The notes under the pieces: model-generated
The model's input: the letters and a program-made list of their open reading frames with translations, nothing else
The model's database searches: none
What the model was told of the DNA's origin: nothing
Shown: piece after piece, positions 34,858 to 44,237 of the stretch
How the letters are laid out: every line of letters begins with the position of its first letter
Position numbering within the stretch: the first letter of the stretch is position 1
Translations under genes and position numbers: made by a program
Assembly: GCA_030524175.1 (NCBI GenBank)
Contig: JAUNHC010000006.1
Span: 1-64,000 of the forward strand
DNA: 64,000 bases
DNA from: Eubacteriales bacterium
GTDB taxonomy: Bacteria; Bacillota; Clostridia; Lachnospirales; Lachnospiraceae
Direction of reading: 5' to 3'

Positions 34858-36165
34858 TTATAATGCATCCTGGGCGTCCTGAATATGCTGGGCAGCTTCA
34901 TCTACAGAATAGGTTCCGCCCACAAGTCCCTGCATAGCTTCCTGGACTGCTGTCTCGATGGTAGGCTCTGCGATTCTCTGGTTAACCAGTCCGTTTGCAA
35001 TATCCTTGCCGGAACGGTTAAATTCATCAACTGCATTCTGAAGTCCTTCTCTCTCCACCATAGCGCTTGTATCCGGCTCAATGTTCGGGTATGACAGATG
35101 GTTATTCATATCATTTGCGATTTCCTGAGCGCCTTCTCCTGAAGCAAAGCTTACAAGAGCTTTCCAGGCTGCATCTGGATTTTCACAGTTCTTTGTGATT
35201 CCGTAACCGAAGTCAACACCGCCGATTGCTTTGGAGTCAGAAAGCCCTTCTGAGATTGCCGGAAGATAGAAATAATCATAATCCCAGTTTGCAACTGCAT
35301 CGGAAACATCTTCAGCAGTATATTCCTGTGCCCACCAGGAACCGAGGAGCATCATGCCTGCCTGTCCTGCCAGGAACAGTGTAGTTCCGTCGCTGTAGCT
35401 TGTGGAGGACAGAGAGCCGTCCTGCATTACGCCGTCATCAAAAAGCTTCTTATAATTTGTCATGGCCTGCTTCATCTCGTCGCTGGTCCACTGTGTTTTG
35501 CCGTACTGACAGTCGTCAAACAGTGTGTCACTGATCTGTGATGTACACATGATCAGGAGATTCACGTGCTGCCAGCCGTCAGCGCCGCCGAAGAACAATG
35601 GAGCATAGCCTTTCTCTCTCAATGTCTGGGAAACAGCTACCAGTTCATCATAGTTCGTGGGCGCTTCCAATCCCAGTTCCTTAAACAAGGTCTTATTGTA
35701 CTCCACGTAAATATCCTGTGTTTCAATAGGAAGTATACGGTGGCTTTCATCACCCTCTGCATTTCCAAGGGTAAGCTGGCTCTGTGTTACATTGTCATAG
35801 ACAGATTCCCAGTCATCTCCCCACTCCTTCTTTGCGTAATCCGTAAGGTCGATGAGATAATCTGAATAGGTCTGGGTCAAAGAGCCCGGCTGTAAACCAA
35901 CGATATCAGGCAGGTTATCAGACGCAGATGCGGCAGAAAGTGCCTGGAGGTACTCCGGATTATAATTGTAGTTCGTGTAGTCGATCTTAATATCCGGGTT
36001 TGCTTTTTCAAATGCATCGATCATTTTCTCTGCGGTACGTGTCACCGGTGACCAGGTCCACAATGACACTGTGGTGGGTTCTGCAGCAGATACTGTGGCT
36101 GCACTCAATGAACATCCCAGCATTGCTCCGGCTACTATTACACTTGTAAGTTTTTTGTTCCTCAT
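34858..36165 (-). CDS. Extracellular sugar-binding protein
   Basis: A 435-residue family 1 binding protein; NKTLFKELGLEAPTNYDELV is a typical hinge-region segment. The signal peptide MRNKKLTSVIVAGAMLG-CSLSAATVSA-AEP has a cysteine, but its context (AMLGC) is a poor lipobox and a signal peptidase I site VSA-AE follows. ATG at 36165 follows GGAGGG. It is expressed from the ROK/kinase locus; ligand possibly rhamnose, another deoxy sugar or a polyol. Confidence 0.92.
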   Translation of the reverse strand: MRNKKLTSVIVAGAMLGCSLSAATVSAAEPTTVSLWTWSPVTRTAEKMIDAFEKANPDIKIDYTNYNYNPEYLQALSAASASDNLPDIVGLQPGSLTQTYSDYLIDLTDYAKKEWGDDWESVYDNVTQSQLTLGNAEGDESHRILPIETQDIYVEYNKTLFKELGLEAPTNYDELVAVSQTLREKGYAPLFFGGADGWQHVNLLIMCTSQISDTLFDDCQYGKTQWTSDEMKQAMTNYKKLFDDGVMQDGSLSSTSYSDGTTLFLAGQAGMMLLGSWWAQEYTAEDVSDAVANWDYDYFYLPAISEGLSDSKAIGGVDFGYGITKNCENPDAAWKALVSFASGEGAQEIANDMNNHLSYPNIEPDTSAMVEREGLQNAVDEFNRSGKDIANGLVNQRIAEPTIETAVQEAMQGLVGGTYSVDEAAQHIQDAQDAL

Positions 36166-36216
36166 GTTTTTTCCCTCCATATGAATCCATCAATTAGTTT
36201 AATAACACCTTTTTAA

Positions 36217-36232
36217 AGATTCGGCCGAATCT
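36217..36232. promoter_or_regulatory. Perfect 16-bp palindrome, possible operator
   Basis: AGATTCGGCCGAATCT lies between the kinase stop (36258) and the SBP start (36165). Its symmetry and position suit a repressor site, for example for the ROK protein encoded upstream, but a short terminator is possible because Ts flank it. Confidence 0.5.
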
Positions 36233-36257
36233 AAAAAACCATTTCACAGCAATCATA

Positions 36258-37727
36258 TTACTCTATAGTTTCTTCGTATTTATCTACAGCTTCTTTCCAA
36301 TAACACCTGTTTTCAGGTTCAAATACTTTTATGCCAAAAGAATCCTTTGAAAGGCTTCTCATCTCTTTTACTGTTTTCACTTCTCCCAGGGCGTACAGCT
36401 GTGTCAGAAGATTTCCTGCTAGTGTGGCATATGGCATCCCTGCACGGATCTCACATCCAAGGACATTGCTGATCATCTCCATGAGCAGTTCATTGCGCAC
36501 TGCCCCGTTGATCACATATACTTCCCTATATGAAATGCCTAGCTCTGTGAGAGCATTTGCATAATGACATATTTTAAGTGCAATACTTTCAAAAATACTT
36601 TTTGCAAATTCGCCGTCACTGCTCAACTGTCTTTGCCCTGTTTTTATGAAATACCGGTTCATTTTCCGGCAGAAATCTCCTCCGGCATCGTTAAATTCCG
36701 GAGCCTCCACATCAAACCAGGGAACCTCCTGCTTCTCCGCCCTGGCAAGTTGGATCAATTGCGGATGTGTATAGCTTTTTCCCTCATCCCTTCTTGTTCT
36801 GATAAATTCATTTAAATGCCAGCACGCGGAAAAATCCCGGTATATGATCTTGCTTTTATCAATTCCTCCAGTATTTTTGAAACCCTTGCGGTATGCCTCT
36901 TCTGAGAGAAGACATTCGTCTCTCTCTATCCCCATACTAACATTTGTTCCAATACTGATATACAGCTTTTCTTCTCCGAAATCCGGTATAGCGGCAACTG
37001 CCGAAGCGCTGTCATGGGATACGCAGGCCACCAGCCTTGTATTTTTCATCCCGGTTTGAAGCCTTATATTTTCAGACAGCTTTCCTTTAAAGGTTCCCGG
37101 TTCCACTATCTCTGTATAAATTTTTTCCGGCACAGAAAACCGTCCGGCAACTTCCATACTCCAGTCTTCCTGTCTCTTGTCCATGAGACAGGAGGTTCCT
37201 GCGATAGTCATCTCTGTTGTTTTTACTCCTGAGAGAAAATATCCCAGCAGATCGGGAAGAAGAAGCATACTTTCTGCATTGTCCAGCACGGGACAGTCTG
37301 ACGTCCTGTAGGAGTAGAGCTGGGGCAGTGTATATGTCCTGTTGCACTGGCATCCTGTTAGTCTGAACAGCTCATAGGACGACATTACCTTCTCCATATC
37401 CCGGATGACTGTACGGGTGCGCTCGTCCCTGTAATGGTAAACCGGCTCCAGCAGTCTTCCTCTTATGTCGAGCAGCCCGTAGCTTGCTCCCCAGGTATCT
37501 ATTGCCGCTGTATCTGCTTCTCCGTACTTTTCATTAAAGTAAGCCATACCGTCAATGACAGCATGATACAGGGAAAACACATCCCAATACAAAGCAGTCC
37601 CTATATCAACAGGGCGGTTTTCAAAGTCCCTGTATTCCCTGATGCTCATCCGTTTTCCGTCAAATTCCCCAAAAGCCATCTTACCGCTGCTGGCTCCGAT
37701 ATCTACTGCCGTTACTTTCCTGTTCAT
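36258..37727 (-). CDS. rhaB: FGGY carbohydrate kinase, rhamnulokinase-like
   Basis: A 489-residue FGGY-family sugar kinase with two ASKHA ATPase domains: VDIGASSGKMAFGEFDG at the N terminus, AIDTWGASYGLLD (catalytic-region Asp) and HYRDERT, then the adenosine/phosphate motif SIGTNVSMG and VINGAVRNELLM. The DTWG/HYRD pattern is closest to rhamnulokinases, which make L-rhamnulose 1-phosphate. An L-rhamnose isomerase gene is not in the window, so the sugar is uncertain. Ribosome site GGAGAG; 82 bases after the ROK gene. Confidence 0.8.
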   Translation of the reverse strand: MNRKVTAVDIGASSGKMAFGEFDGKRMSIREYRDFENRPVDIGTALYWDVFSLYHAVIDGMAYFNEKYGEADTAAIDTWGASYGLLDIRGRLLEPVYHYRDERTRTVIRDMEKVMSSYELFRLTGCQCNRTYTLPQLYSYRTSDCPVLDNAESMLLLPDLLGYFLSGVKTTEMTIAGTSCLMDKRQEDWSMEVAGRFSVPEKIYTEIVEPGTFKGKLSENIRLQTGMKNTRLVACVSHDSASAVAAIPDFGEEKLYISIGTNVSMGIERDECLLSEEAYRKGFKNTGGIDKSKIIYRDFSACWHLNEFIRTRRDEGKSYTHPQLIQLARAEKQEVPWFDVEAPEFNDAGGDFCRKMNRYFIKTGQRQLSSDGEFAKSIFESIALKICHYANALTELGISYREVYVINGAVRNELLMEMISNVLGCEIRAGMPYATLAGNLLTQLYALGEVKTVKEMRSLSKDSFGIKVFEPENRCYWKEAVDKYEETIE

Positions 37728-37809
37728 GTCAACTCTCCATTCATTGTCAAAGGGAATTTACTGCCCCCATGTCCGCTCACAGCTTAGGGCTGCTATCCAG
37801 ACAATCCGG

Positions 37810-39033
37810 CTATATACGTTCTTCTCCAAACTCGAAAGCTTTCTGCATCACAAGTGCAGCCGCTCCCATTGCTCCCAGATTCTTTCCGAATTCTGAGGCA
37901 ACGATCTCCAATCCCTGGGAATTTTCTTTGATTGAATCCCGGCTGACCCGTTTTCTTACATCCTTCAGGAGTAAGTCACCCATCTCAGCCAGTTCACCAA
38001 ACAACACTATCTTTCTTGGTGCAAATATGTTCACAAGCATACTTAAGGTATCACCCAGGAAGCCTCCTATTTGTTTCAGCAGATTTATGGAATCCTCGTG
38101 TCCCATCTTCACAGAGTCTGCAAACATTGCCATAGTGACCTGTTCCATATCTCCATTGACCAGCTCACAGATTTCTCTGAATCTTCCCACACGGATACCG
38201 TCAATGATTTTATTTACAATTGCCACGTCGGAAATTTCTGAATTCAGGCAGCCGTATCGTCCGCATGCGCAGAGTCTGCTTCCGCCCTTGATCTTCACAT
38301 GGCCCAGTTCTCCTGAAAATCCATGGGCACCGCTGACAGGCTGGTTGTTTACAATCGGTATCACCCTGGCACCGGTTCGGATTGACACAAAGAGCATGTC
38401 CTCACATTCTCCGTGATACACAAGCCATTTATATGCAAAAATCATAACATTTACATTATTGTCCATATAACAGGGGGTATGGAATTCTTCTTCTATCATC
38501 TTCTGAATGGGAATATTTGACCATCCTCTTATATGACTGTAGGAAATGGCCAGCCCTGCATTTACATCACTGTAACCCGGCACGCCTAAACCGATCCCCA
38601 CCACTTTCTCACTTTTATCCCCCAGAAACTCCACAGCCTCATGGATCATCTCTTTGATCAGGCTGATCACCTTATGGGCCGATTTATGTCCTTTTTCAAT
38701 ATCTTGGCCTCTGTCGTAAATCAGTTTCCCTGTAAAATCCAGTGTGACACAATAAATACTGCTTCTGTTAAATCCTACCCCGATGAAATATCCTCCCTCA
38801 GGATTGATCCTAAGCCATACAGGTCTTCTTCCAACTCTGGCATCATTACAGCTCTCTTCGTAGATCAATCCGTCATGTATCATTTCATCTACTGTACTAA
38901 GCACTGTTGTCATGCTGTATCCCGTGATTTTTTTCACATCGTTCCGTGAAATATCCTCACTGGAACGGATTACACTCAGCATTTTATTTCTTTGATTATT
39001 TTTCCTGTTTTCTAAAATAGAATCAATCCCCAT
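37810..39033 (-). CDS. ROK-family transcriptional repressor
   Basis: A 407-residue ROK protein (NagC/XylR type). An N-terminal winged helix-turn-helix (about 15-75; ISRNDVKKITGYSMTTVLSTVDEM) precedes the ROK sugar-kinase-like domain, with the zinc motif CACGRYGCLNSE and the GHVKI segment. Such proteins repress sugar genes and release DNA on binding a sugar or sugar phosphate. Ribosome site GGGAGGAC. It probably controls the kinase-SBP-permease-DhaK unit that follows. Confidence 0.92.
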   Translation of the reverse strand: MGIDSILENRKNNQRNKMLSVIRSSEDISRNDVKKITGYSMTTVLSTVDEMIHDGLIYEESCNDARVGRRPVWLRINPEGGYFIGVGFNRSSIYCVTLDFTGKLIYDRGQDIEKGHKSAHKVISLIKEMIHEAVEFLGDKSEKVVGIGLGVPGYSDVNAGLAISYSHIRGWSNIPIQKMIEEEFHTPCYMDNNVNVMIFAYKWLVYHGECEDMLFVSIRTGARVIPIVNNQPVSGAHGFSGELGHVKIKGGSRLCACGRYGCLNSEISDVAIVNKIIDGIRVGRFREICELVNGDMEQVTMAMFADSVKMGHEDSINLLKQIGGFLGDTLSMLVNIFAPRKIVLFGELAEMGDLLLKDVRKRVSRDSIKENSQGLEIVASEFGKNLGAMGAAALVMQKAFEFGEERI

Positions 39034-39157
39034 GTTTTCTGTCCTCCCGCTTAAACTTCTTCTCCGTCCACGGCAGATCGCCGGAAACGTCAGATATTCA
39101 GTTCATCTCAATACTATTAAGTATAACAGAATTACATGGTTTTTGTATGTATCAGCC

Positions 39158-39856
39158 CTATTTCTTTCTCCGGTTTTCCCTGTTTTCTTTATATATATCG
39201 AAAAAGCGTGCGACTTCATCTCTGTCCAGAGGCGCTTCTGATTTCAGTATATATTTTGTAAGCAAAACCTGCTCGGCAATGGATTCACATGCCTCTACCA
39301 CATTCATGGCATCCTCCACCGTCTTTCCCACTGCGAGACTTCCATGATTGCCCAGAAGAACGATTCTGTACCCATCTGCCAGATAGGGCTCTGCCATAGT
39401 CAGAATATATTTTGTCCCGGGGGCTCCATAGGGTACGCAGGGAATCTTGTGAAAGTTCCCCATCATTTCAGGCAGGGCTTCTGTCTCCACATCCATGCAG
39501 GCCATAGAAAAGGCTGTGAGGATCTTGGAATGGCTGTGTACCACACCGCCTACATCCCAGCCGTTGGCTTCACAGATATCGTAAGCCATGGAATGCATGA
39601 TAACCTCAGAGGTTTCCTTCATTCCCCAGATACGGCTGCCGTCCTCGTCAATAACCGCAATCTTATCCGGTGTCAGAAGTCCCTTGTTCTGGCCTGTAGG
39701 TGTTATGTAGATCTTTCCGTCCTTCTTCGCGGAAATATTGCCGGCAAAGGAATTTACAAGTCCTTTATCATCCATGCGTTTGGCGACAAACAGAACTTCA
39801 TTTATCGCTTCCGATGAAATACCCAGCTCCTGCATCTTTTTTTCCATTTCATCCAT
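39158..39856 (-). CDS. Class II aldolase/adducin family (RhaD/FucA type)
   Basis: A 232-residue zinc aldolase of the L-fuculose/L-rhamnulose/ribulose-phosphate family. Motifs: SFAGNISAK with TPTGQNKG for phosphate binding, VVHSHSKILTAFS (zinc histidines) and LLGNHGSLAVG. It would cleave a ketose 1-phosphate to DHAP and lactaldehyde or a similar aldehyde, fitting the rhamnulokinase-like enzyme downstream. Ribosome site AAGGAGGAAG; promoter at 39906-39934. First gene of the locus. Confidence 0.88.
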   Translation of the reverse strand: MDEMEKKMQELGISSEAINEVLFVAKRMDDKGLVNSFAGNISAKKDGKIYITPTGQNKGLLTPDKIAVIDEDGSRIWGMKETSEVIMHSMAYDICEANGWDVGGVVHSHSKILTAFSMACMDVETEALPEMMGNFHKIPCVPYGAPGTKYILTMAEPYLADGYRIVLLGNHGSLAVGKTVEDAMNVVEACESIAEQVLLTKYILKSEAPLDRDEVARFFDIYKENRENRRKK

Positions 39857-39905
39857 AAGTTCTTCCTCCTTGGAAGTGATTAATTATTATCTTTTCGATG
39901 TATTT

Positions 39906-39934
39906 ATACTACAACGCTTCATCATATTTGTCAA
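39906..39934 (-). promoter_or_regulatory. Promoter of aldolase/ROK locus
   Basis: TTGACA (39929-39934), 17-base spacer, TAGTAT (39906-39911) on the minus strand, about 50 bases before the aldolase ATG. Confidence 0.6.
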
Positions 39935-40082
39935 TAAGGAGAATAAACTTCGCTGTTTTATACAAATTTTCAATACTTTTATTGTGTTATATCACGTATT
40001 TAAATCGTTTTCGTTTTTATTCTTCCCTAAATAGTCATATTTAATATGATGTTTTCTCTATTTATATATGATGACGCACAAA

Positions 40083-40122
40083 ACAGCGGCCCCGGGGATA
40101 AGTCTTTCCCCAGAACCGCTGT
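40083..40122 (-). terminator. Rho-independent terminator
   Basis: ACAGCGG / CCGCTGT outer arms and GGGGA / TCCCC inner stem; TTTT follows on the minus strand. Ends the 143-residue protein gene and possibly the sigE transcript. Confidence 0.75.
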
Positions 40123-40133
40123 CCTGCATTACT

Positions 40134-40565
40134 TTATAGAAACTCTTTTAATTTTTCAATATTATCTTCTTCATAATCCTTGAGATGTTCCATCAGCTTT
40201 TTGATATCTTTTTCCACATCATTGTCGTACTGATGGAGCTTTTTCACCGCTTCGGTGACACCCATGCTGCTGCCCTGGATCAGCATCTTCGCGATATGGG
40301 AGGCAGAACTGTCAGTCATTGTCTGAAGATTGACCATCAGGTAAGTCCTGACCTTCTCAAAGGTATTCAGCCCTTTTTCATCAAATCCGTTTTGGTTAAG
40401 AAGCTCTCTTGCTTCCTTGTGGAATTTCTCGTACCCGGTAAGCTGTTTTTCCAGATATTCCTTAAGAGCCTTGTCATCGGTCATCCCGATGAGCTGCTGC
40501 AGTGTATCAACACCCATCTGGGAATTCTGGTAAACATAATTTAAAAACTCTGCATTTGCATTCAT
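40134..40565 (-). CDS. Conserved helical protein of unknown function
   Basis: A 143-residue, highly charged, predicted all-helical protein without signal peptide or membrane helix; its pattern (MGVDTLQQLIGMTDDKALKE, YEKFHKEARELL, SASHIAKMLIQGSSMG) resembles four-helix-bundle ferritin-like proteins of Clostridia but lacks obvious metal ligands. I do not recognise a function. ATG at 40565; upstream in-frame sequence to 40643 is noncoding in character. It lies about 117 bases downstream of sigE, where sigG is often found in other Clostridia and Bacilli. An inverted repeat (40587-40650) precedes it. Confidence 0.75.
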   Translation of the reverse strand: MNANAEFLNYVYQNSQMGVDTLQQLIGMTDDKALKEYLEKQLTGYEKFHKEARELLNQNGFDEKGLNTFEKVRTYLMVNLQTMTDSSASHIAKMLIQGSSMGVTEAVKKLHQYDNDVEKDIKKLMEHLKDYEEDNIEKLKEFL

Positions 40566-40586
40566 AATCTGTACTCCTTTCCTTAA

Positions 40587-40650
40587 CCTGACAGTGAAAC
40601 CGCAGCAAAATCTTCTGCCGGCCTTACAGCCTTTGTTTTTCACTGTTAGG
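40587..40650. promoter_or_regulatory. Inverted repeat upstream of 143-residue protein gene
   Basis: Arms CCTGACAGTGAAA / TTTCACTGTTAGG (12 of 13 paired) separated by 38 bases, in the gap between sigE and the helical protein gene. May be an operator or a weak terminator for sigE. Confidence 0.45.
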
Positions 40651-40682
40651 ATGTGGAAAAAAAGCCTTGATTATACAGAATA

Positions 40683-41414
40683 TTATTCGTATTTGACAAT
40701 TTCTTTTTTCAGCCGCTTCATAATGCGTTTTTCCAGTCGTGAGATATAAGACTGGGAAATCCCCAGCAGGTCAGCCACTTCCTTCTGGGTTTTCTCTCTT
40801 CCCTCCGAACAGCCCAGACCAAAGCGCAGCTTGATGATAGTCTGTTCTCTGGGGGAGAGCTTGGATATGGCTTTGGCAAGGAGGGTGATCTCCACTTCAT
40901 CCTCCAGATGCCGGGAAATGACATCCTCATCCGTTCCCAGTATGTCCGAAAGCAGAAGTTCATTTCCGTCCCAATCCACATTCAGCGGCTCGTCAATGGA
41001 AACCTCCATCTTTGTCTTGCTGTTCCTTCTCAGATACATAAGAATTTCATTTTCAATACAGCGGGACGCATAAGTTGCCAGTTTGATTTTTTTCACCGGG
41101 TTAAAGGTATTGATGGCTTTGATCAGGCCGATCGTGCCGATGGAGATCAAGTCCTCCACACCCACTCCCGTATTGTCAAACTTTTTGGCTATATAGACCA
41201 CCAAGCGGAGATTATGCTCGATCAAAATTGCTTTTGCCTCTTTTTCCTGGTCTGTGCCTAATTTTCCGATGACATAGGCTTCCCGCTGGGGCTCCAGCGG
41301 TGCCGGCAGGACATCGCTCCCGCCGATATAATAAAGCTCCCTCGGTCTGGTTAGGACCAGCCGGGAAAGAACCTGAAACGGATTATAGTTTATGCTGGCT
41401 GCTTTCATGCTCAT
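40683..41414 (-). CDS. sigE: RNA polymerase sporulation sigma factor SigE
   Basis: A 243-residue sigma-70-family factor for mother-cell gene expression. Region 2 ([34 protein letters not shown]) and region 4 ([20 protein letters not shown]) are clear; the first ~20-30 residues before the core form the pro-sequence removed by SpoIIGA. ATG at 41414 follows GGAGGGG; the longer in-frame reading to 41549 overlaps spoIIGA. It is 14 bases after spoIIGA, the conserved order in spore formers. Confidence 0.95.
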   Translation of the reverse strand: MSMKAASINYNPFQVLSRLVLTRPRELYYIGGSDVLPAPLEPQREAYVIGKLGTDQEKEAKAILIEHNLRLVVYIAKKFDNTGVGVEDLISIGTIGLIKAINTFNPVKKIKLATYASRCIENEILMYLRRNSKTKMEVSIDEPLNVDWDGNELLLSDILGTDEDVISRHLEDEVEITLLAKAISKLSPREQTIIKLRFGLGCSEGREKTQKEVADLLGISQSYISRLEKRIMKRLKKEIVKYE

Positions 41415-41428
41415 AGATGTGACCCCTC

Positions 41429-42280
41429 CTAATGCAATAATCTGGAATTTAACAGTACCTTGTACTCTTTTCCCAAAGTGGAGGGTTCGAAGGACAATGC
41501 AAACACCGGCCTGGATATGTGAACCACTTCTCTGGGAGTATGGATACAAAGGTCTTCTAAAGTGACTGCCAGCAGCATTCCTTCTTCCCGGCCTACAGTC
41601 TTATAGGGCAGAAAATGAGGGTGCAGCCCGGCAAGCTCTGTGCTTTGAAGCTCCCCTGGGTTCTCTTTCAGGTGTTTCAGTTTGTCTACCAATTCTCCGG
41701 ACAGCATTGCTTCCAAGATATCAGGTTTCACAATGGAAACCGGTCCGCCGCCTATTGGATCTGTCAGAAGATTGCCTGTGTCGTAAAATCCGTAAGACGA
41801 CTGTACTTTTCCCTGATAGGACAGGGTTATAGGATAGATGTTCTTCATCCGCGCCCGGACAGAATCGGACAAATATACAAGGGCAGAAAGTCCCAGGTAT
41901 GTACAGACGGCAGACAGCAAGAAAGTTTTCAGGGTTATGCTGCTTCCCGCAGTCATGACTTCCCAAAAACCTCCGCATAAAAACGCCGTCAGGTACAGCG
42001 TTACCATTGCTTTTGCCAGCAATCCGCCTTTTTTTAGTCCGCATCCGATCATAAGCATCCCCATGGCACATGCGCCGTGGAGAAGAATTGTCACCGGAAG
42101 AAACGCTTCTGTGGGTATATAGAGAATAAGGCAGGAAAACAGGGCGCCTACAGCCGCCGCAAGAAGGCATCTCTTACGGCTTCCCCTGCACCGAAACATT
42201 ATTCCCACAAGACGCAGAAGAATATAATCCATCAAGAGATTCGTCACGAAGACAACATCTATGTATATCTCGTAATACAT
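41429..42280 (-). CDS. spoIIGA: Sigma-E processing protease SpoIIGA
   Basis: A 283-residue membrane aspartic protease that activates pro-sigma-E during sporulation. Five N-terminal transmembrane helices ([20 protein letters not shown] is the first) precede the protease domain with the aspartic-protease motif [14 protein letters not shown] at 42280 is chosen because the conserved [11 protein letters not shown] start is there. The upstream region has the special spoIIG-type promoter. Confidence 0.93.
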   Translation of the reverse strand: MYYEIYIDVVFVTNLLMDYILLRLVGIMFRCRGSRKRCLLAAAVGALFSCLILYIPTEAFLPVTILLHGACAMGMLMIGCGLKKGGLLAKAMVTLYLTAFLCGGFWEVMTAGSSITLKTFLLSAVCTYLGLSALVYLSDSVRARMKNIYPITLSYQGKVQSSYGFYDTGNLLTDPIGGGPVSIVKPDILEAMLSGELVDKLKHLKENPGELQSTELAGLHPHFLPYKTVGREEGMLLAVTLEDLCIHTPREVVHISRPVFALSFEPSTLGKEYKVLLNSRLLH

Positions 42281-42328
42281 AAAAAACCCCCTATGACCTG
42301 TCAATCCTTCACTTTGGTAAGTGAATTC

Positions 42329-42404
42329 ATTATAGGTGATAGGGGGTGCGTATTTTGTCAAAAGAAGGGACCTGTTCCCAAGAATTTCTCGTTATGTTTC
42401 GACA
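42329..42404 (-). promoter_or_regulatory. spoIIG-type promoter with Spo0A box
   Basis: On the minus strand TTGACA (42356-42361) and TATAAT (42329-42334) are separated by 21 bases, too long for a normal sigma-A promoter but like the Spo0A-activated spoIIG promoter of Bacillus subtilis. A perfect 0A box TGTCGAA lies at 42398-42404, and TTTGACA, one base off a 0A box, overlaps the -35 region. Confidence 0.8.
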
Positions 42405-42427
42405 GCCGTTCCTAACATTATGTTAAC

Positions 42428-43198
42428 TTATTCCTGATTTTTCTCATGAAGGGCCTCCAGCATCATGCGAAGCTCCTTCACAGGAAACTGCCCCGGTGCC
42501 GAAGCAGCGCCTACAATTCCAAAGGTGATACAGGAACCGAAGTTCTCGCCGGATATTCTGCTGATGGAACCCATGCTTCCCATGGACATGGCGATAAGAG
42601 GTTTCTCTGTATATTCCTTTCCCATGGTGCTCGTAACCTGCATAAGTGCCGCAACATCATCGAATTCATGAGGCATTACGGCCATTTTAAGGATATCTGC
42701 TCCTGTGGCATCCATCTTTTGGAAACGTTCAAGCAGTACCTGGCGGCTGTCTGTTTTTGAGAAGTCATGGGAAGATGCGATCACCTTGGCTCCTGTATGC
42801 TGCAGAGTATGTATCAGTTCCCTTTTTTCCGCCTCATTTCCAAAGACTTCTACATCGATCAGGTCGGCTCTTCCGGTGTTTGCTGCCGCAACATTTAAGT
42901 TTACATAATCTAAAGTCGAAATTTGGCAGCTGCCACCTTCTTTTTTTGTACGGATTGTAAATAAAAGGGGAATCTGTCCTAAAATGTCGGAGAGATTTCG
43001 TAAGGTTTCACTTGTTTTTTCTATGTCCATAAGGTCTTCATAGAAGTCTGCACGCCACTCAATAAGGTCCGCTCCGGCCCGGACAGCATTTCGTACTTCT
43101 TCACATAACGCTTCCCATGTGGAGGAGGTGAGCGGAACACAGACTTTCGGAATTCCTTCTCCTATGGTAAGACTTTTAATCTGAATTGGTTTTGTCAT
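42428..43198 (-). CDS. aroD: 3-dehydroquinate dehydratase, type I
   Basis: A 256-residue (beta/alpha)8 shikimate-pathway enzyme that dehydrates 3-dehydroquinate through a Schiff base. Catalytic residues are recognisable: Glu in LIEWRADFYED, His in VIASSHDFSKT and Lys in ILKMAVMP. Ribosome site AAAGGAGA. It is divergent from aroE, with 61 bases between their starts. Confidence 0.95.
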   Translation of the reverse strand: MTKPIQIKSLTIGEGIPKVCVPLTSSTWEALCEEVRNAVRAGADLIEWRADFYEDLMDIEKTSETLRNLSDILGQIPLLFTIRTKKEGGSCQISTLDYVNLNVAAANTGRADLIDVEVFGNEAEKRELIHTLQHTGAKVIASSHDFSKTDSRQVLLERFQKMDATGADILKMAVMPHEFDDVAALMQVTSTMGKEYTEKPLIAMSMGSMGSISRISGENFGSCITFGIVGAASAPGQFPVKELRMMLEALHEKNQE

Positions 43199-43201
43199 TT
43201 C

Positions 43202-43230
43202 TTGACATCTCCTTTGCAGTGGAATAAAAT
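43202..43230 (+). promoter_or_regulatory. aroE promoter
   Basis: Consensus TTGACA (43202-43207), 17-base spacer and TAAAAT (43225-43230), 30 bases before the aroE start; it begins next to the aroD start codon, so the two divergent genes share this short control region. Confidence 0.8.
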
Positions 43231-43259
43231 AGGTTCATATAAAACGGAGGTTCTTTATT

Positions 43260-44135
43260 ATGAATATTACAGGACATACGCAACTTACCGCCCTGCTTGG
43301 AAGCCCTGTGGCCCACAGCATCTCCCCGCTGATGCACAACGAGGCATTCCGGCTCCGTGGTCTGGATTATGTATATTTATGCTTTGATATCAATGAGAAT
43401 ACCCTGCCGGCAGCTGTTGCAGGCCTGAAGGAATGCGGCATCCGGGGCTTTAACCTTACAATGCCAAACAAGAACAGGATCGTAGATCTTCTGGATGATC
43501 TTTCCCCCGCTGCCAGACTCATCGGCGCTGTGAATACTGTAGTCAATGACAATGGACGGCTTACAGGATACAATACTGACGGCATTGGATATATGCAGTC
43601 CGTGGCTGACGCCGGCTATGATATCAAAGGAAAAACAATAACTGTCATGGGTGCAGGAGGCGCCGCCACTGCCATATGTGCCCAGGCTGCCCTTGACGGT
43701 GTGGATGAAATACATATTTTCGCCCGCCGTACCAGCCGTTTCTGGGAACGCACCCAAAGGCTGGCCGACACCATCAACAGCACCTTAAGCTGCAGGGCCT
43801 GCCTCCACGAGAACCAGGATCATTCCGCCTTGAAGTCGGCAGTTTCCAAAAGCGCACTCCTGCTCAACGCCACCTCTGTAGGCATGGCGCCAAATACAGA
43901 TACTTCTATTATTTCCGACAGGTCTCTTTTCCGCCCGGATTTAATCGTATCCGATGTTATCTATAATCCTAAGGAAACCCTGCTGTTAAACCAGGCTAAA
44001 GCTGCCGGCTGTCCCACCTTCAACGGTATGTACATGCTTCTCTATCAAGGCGCCGAGGCCTTCCGCTTATGGACAGGAAAGGATATGCCTGTGAAAGAGA
44101 TCAAAGAGAAATTTTTCTCTGACGGAGAGCATTGA
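43260..44135 (+). CDS. aroE: Shikimate dehydrogenase
   Basis: A 291-residue NADP-dependent shikimate dehydrogenase. Substrate motif GSPVAHSISPLMHN, catalytic Lys in FNLTMPNKNR and Asp in NTDGIGY, and nucleotide-binding GAGGAATAICA are visible. Ribosome site CGGAGG. The only clear plus-strand gene in the window; ends in a terminator shared with thrS. Confidence 0.95.
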   Translation: MNITGHTQLTALLGSPVAHSISPLMHNEAFRLRGLDYVYLCFDINENTLPAAVAGLKECGIRGFNLTMPNKNRIVDLLDDLSPAARLIGAVNTVVNDNGRLTGYNTDGIGYMQSVADAGYDIKGKTITVMGAGGAATAICAQAALDGVDEIHIFARRTSRFWERTQRLADTINSTLSCRACLHENQDHSALKSAVSKSALLLNATSVGMAPNTDTSIISDRSLFRPDLIVSDVIYNPKETLLLNQAKAAGCPTFNGMYMLLYQGAEAFRLWTGKDMPVKEIKEKFFSDGEH

Positions 44136-44166
44136 CTTCTCTTCTGGCTCTAAGGGCAAATATATG

Positions 44167-44213
44167 AAAAAGCTGCTGCCGCGGAGGCTTTCCCCCGCCG
44201 GCCGCAGCTTTTT
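44167..44213. terminator. Bidirectional terminator between aroE and thrS
   Basis: AAAAAGCTGC / GCAGCTTTTT arms with T runs on both strands, between the convergent genes aroE and thrS. Confidence 0.88.
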
Positions 44214-44237
44214 ATTATCGTTCTATGTTTCGGCTGA

